From a virus: a DNA stretch of 37,480 bases. The translations under genes were made by a program, and so were the position numbers. The stretch lies in the IMG/VR virus record IMGVR_UViG_3300031669_000105, positions 1 through 37,480 of that record. One strand, 5' to 3'. This document shows, piece by piece, positions 37,466 to 37,480 of this stretch (positions are counted from its first letter, which is position 1; every line of letters begins with the position of its first letter). The notes below the pieces were generated by a model. That model did no database searches. It was not told the origin of the DNA and saw only the letters and a program-made list of their open reading frames with translations.

Positions 37466-37480
37466 AGTCGATATCAAAGA
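37466..37480. other. Fold-back sequence at contig end (likely assembly artefact)
   Basis: The last 13 bases (37468-37480, TCGATATCAAAGA) are the reverse complement of 37367-37379 and of the same sequence near 28-40. They do not match the true continuation after position 126. A terminal fold-back of this kind is a typical assembly-graph or read-end artefact and introduces a false stop codon. Confidence 0.75.

Noticed and set aside
1-37480. CRISPR arrays, rRNA genes, insertion sequences, phage integrase
   Set aside because: I looked for regular spaced repeats, transposase motifs with flanking inverted repeats, and tyrosine or serine recombinase motifs and saw none.

Overview
The window is an essentially complete genome of a tailed bacteriophage with a podovirus, P22-like virion module. 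The first 126 bases (1-126) recur exactly at 37340-37465, so the contig is a circular or circularly permuted molecule of about 37,339 bp opened inside the tailspike gene. The host is not identifiable from sequence alone. The gene families (P22-type portal, coat, gp4 and gp10; ERF and lambda-type exonuclease; RusA; DUF1376; Lar-like) suggest a Gram-negative, probably gammaproteobacterial host. No integrase, excisionase or full-length CI-type repressor is seen, so a temperate lifestyle is not supported.

Layout. (1) 1-3153, rightward: end of the tailspike gene, then a lysis cassette (small membrane proteins, a 3-TM holin-like protein, a T4-type lysozyme, a small phospholipase-like protein). (2) 3202-6141, leftward early operon of small genes ending upstream in a 54-residue HTH regulator; a divergent promoter region lies at 6142-6312. 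(3) 6313-20062, rightward early/middle region: ERF annealing protein and exonuclease, a tRNA-Leu-like element, a NinB-like protein, an RNA ligase, three HNH endonucleases, RusA, a metallopeptidase-like protein, DUF1376, an SF2 helicase, a primase, and many tiny genes joined by ATGA stop/start overlaps. (4) 20193-36756 and the tailspike, rightward late region: ParB-like protein, small and large terminase, portal, scaffold, coat, head-tail adaptor (gp4-like), gp10-like plug protein, several structural proteins and two or three DNA-ejection proteins.

The most striking observation is in the leftward operon. Positions 3939-4873 look like an integron-type array of three gene cassettes without an integron integrase. 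Three attC-like sites (4085-4220, 4435-4522, 4791-4879) each have AAC/GTT core ends, an inner imperfect palindrome and one extrahelical A in the same half. The core sequence at the start of each cassette is exactly complementary (10, 8 and 8 bases) to the outer core of that cassette's own attC. Removing the array restores a simple GTTAGCC target at the 3' end of a small membrane-protein gene. All three cassette genes run opposite to the attC orientation but in the same direction as the phage operon.

Other points of interest: two paralogous zinc-ribbon genes whose promoters place the start codon at or next to the predicted +1 (leaderless mRNAs); a tRNA-Leu-like element with a shrunken anticodon arm about 850 bp upstream of an RNA ligase gene; a short promoter-hairpin unit at 15499-15685; and a small gene with an in-frame TGA at 10425.
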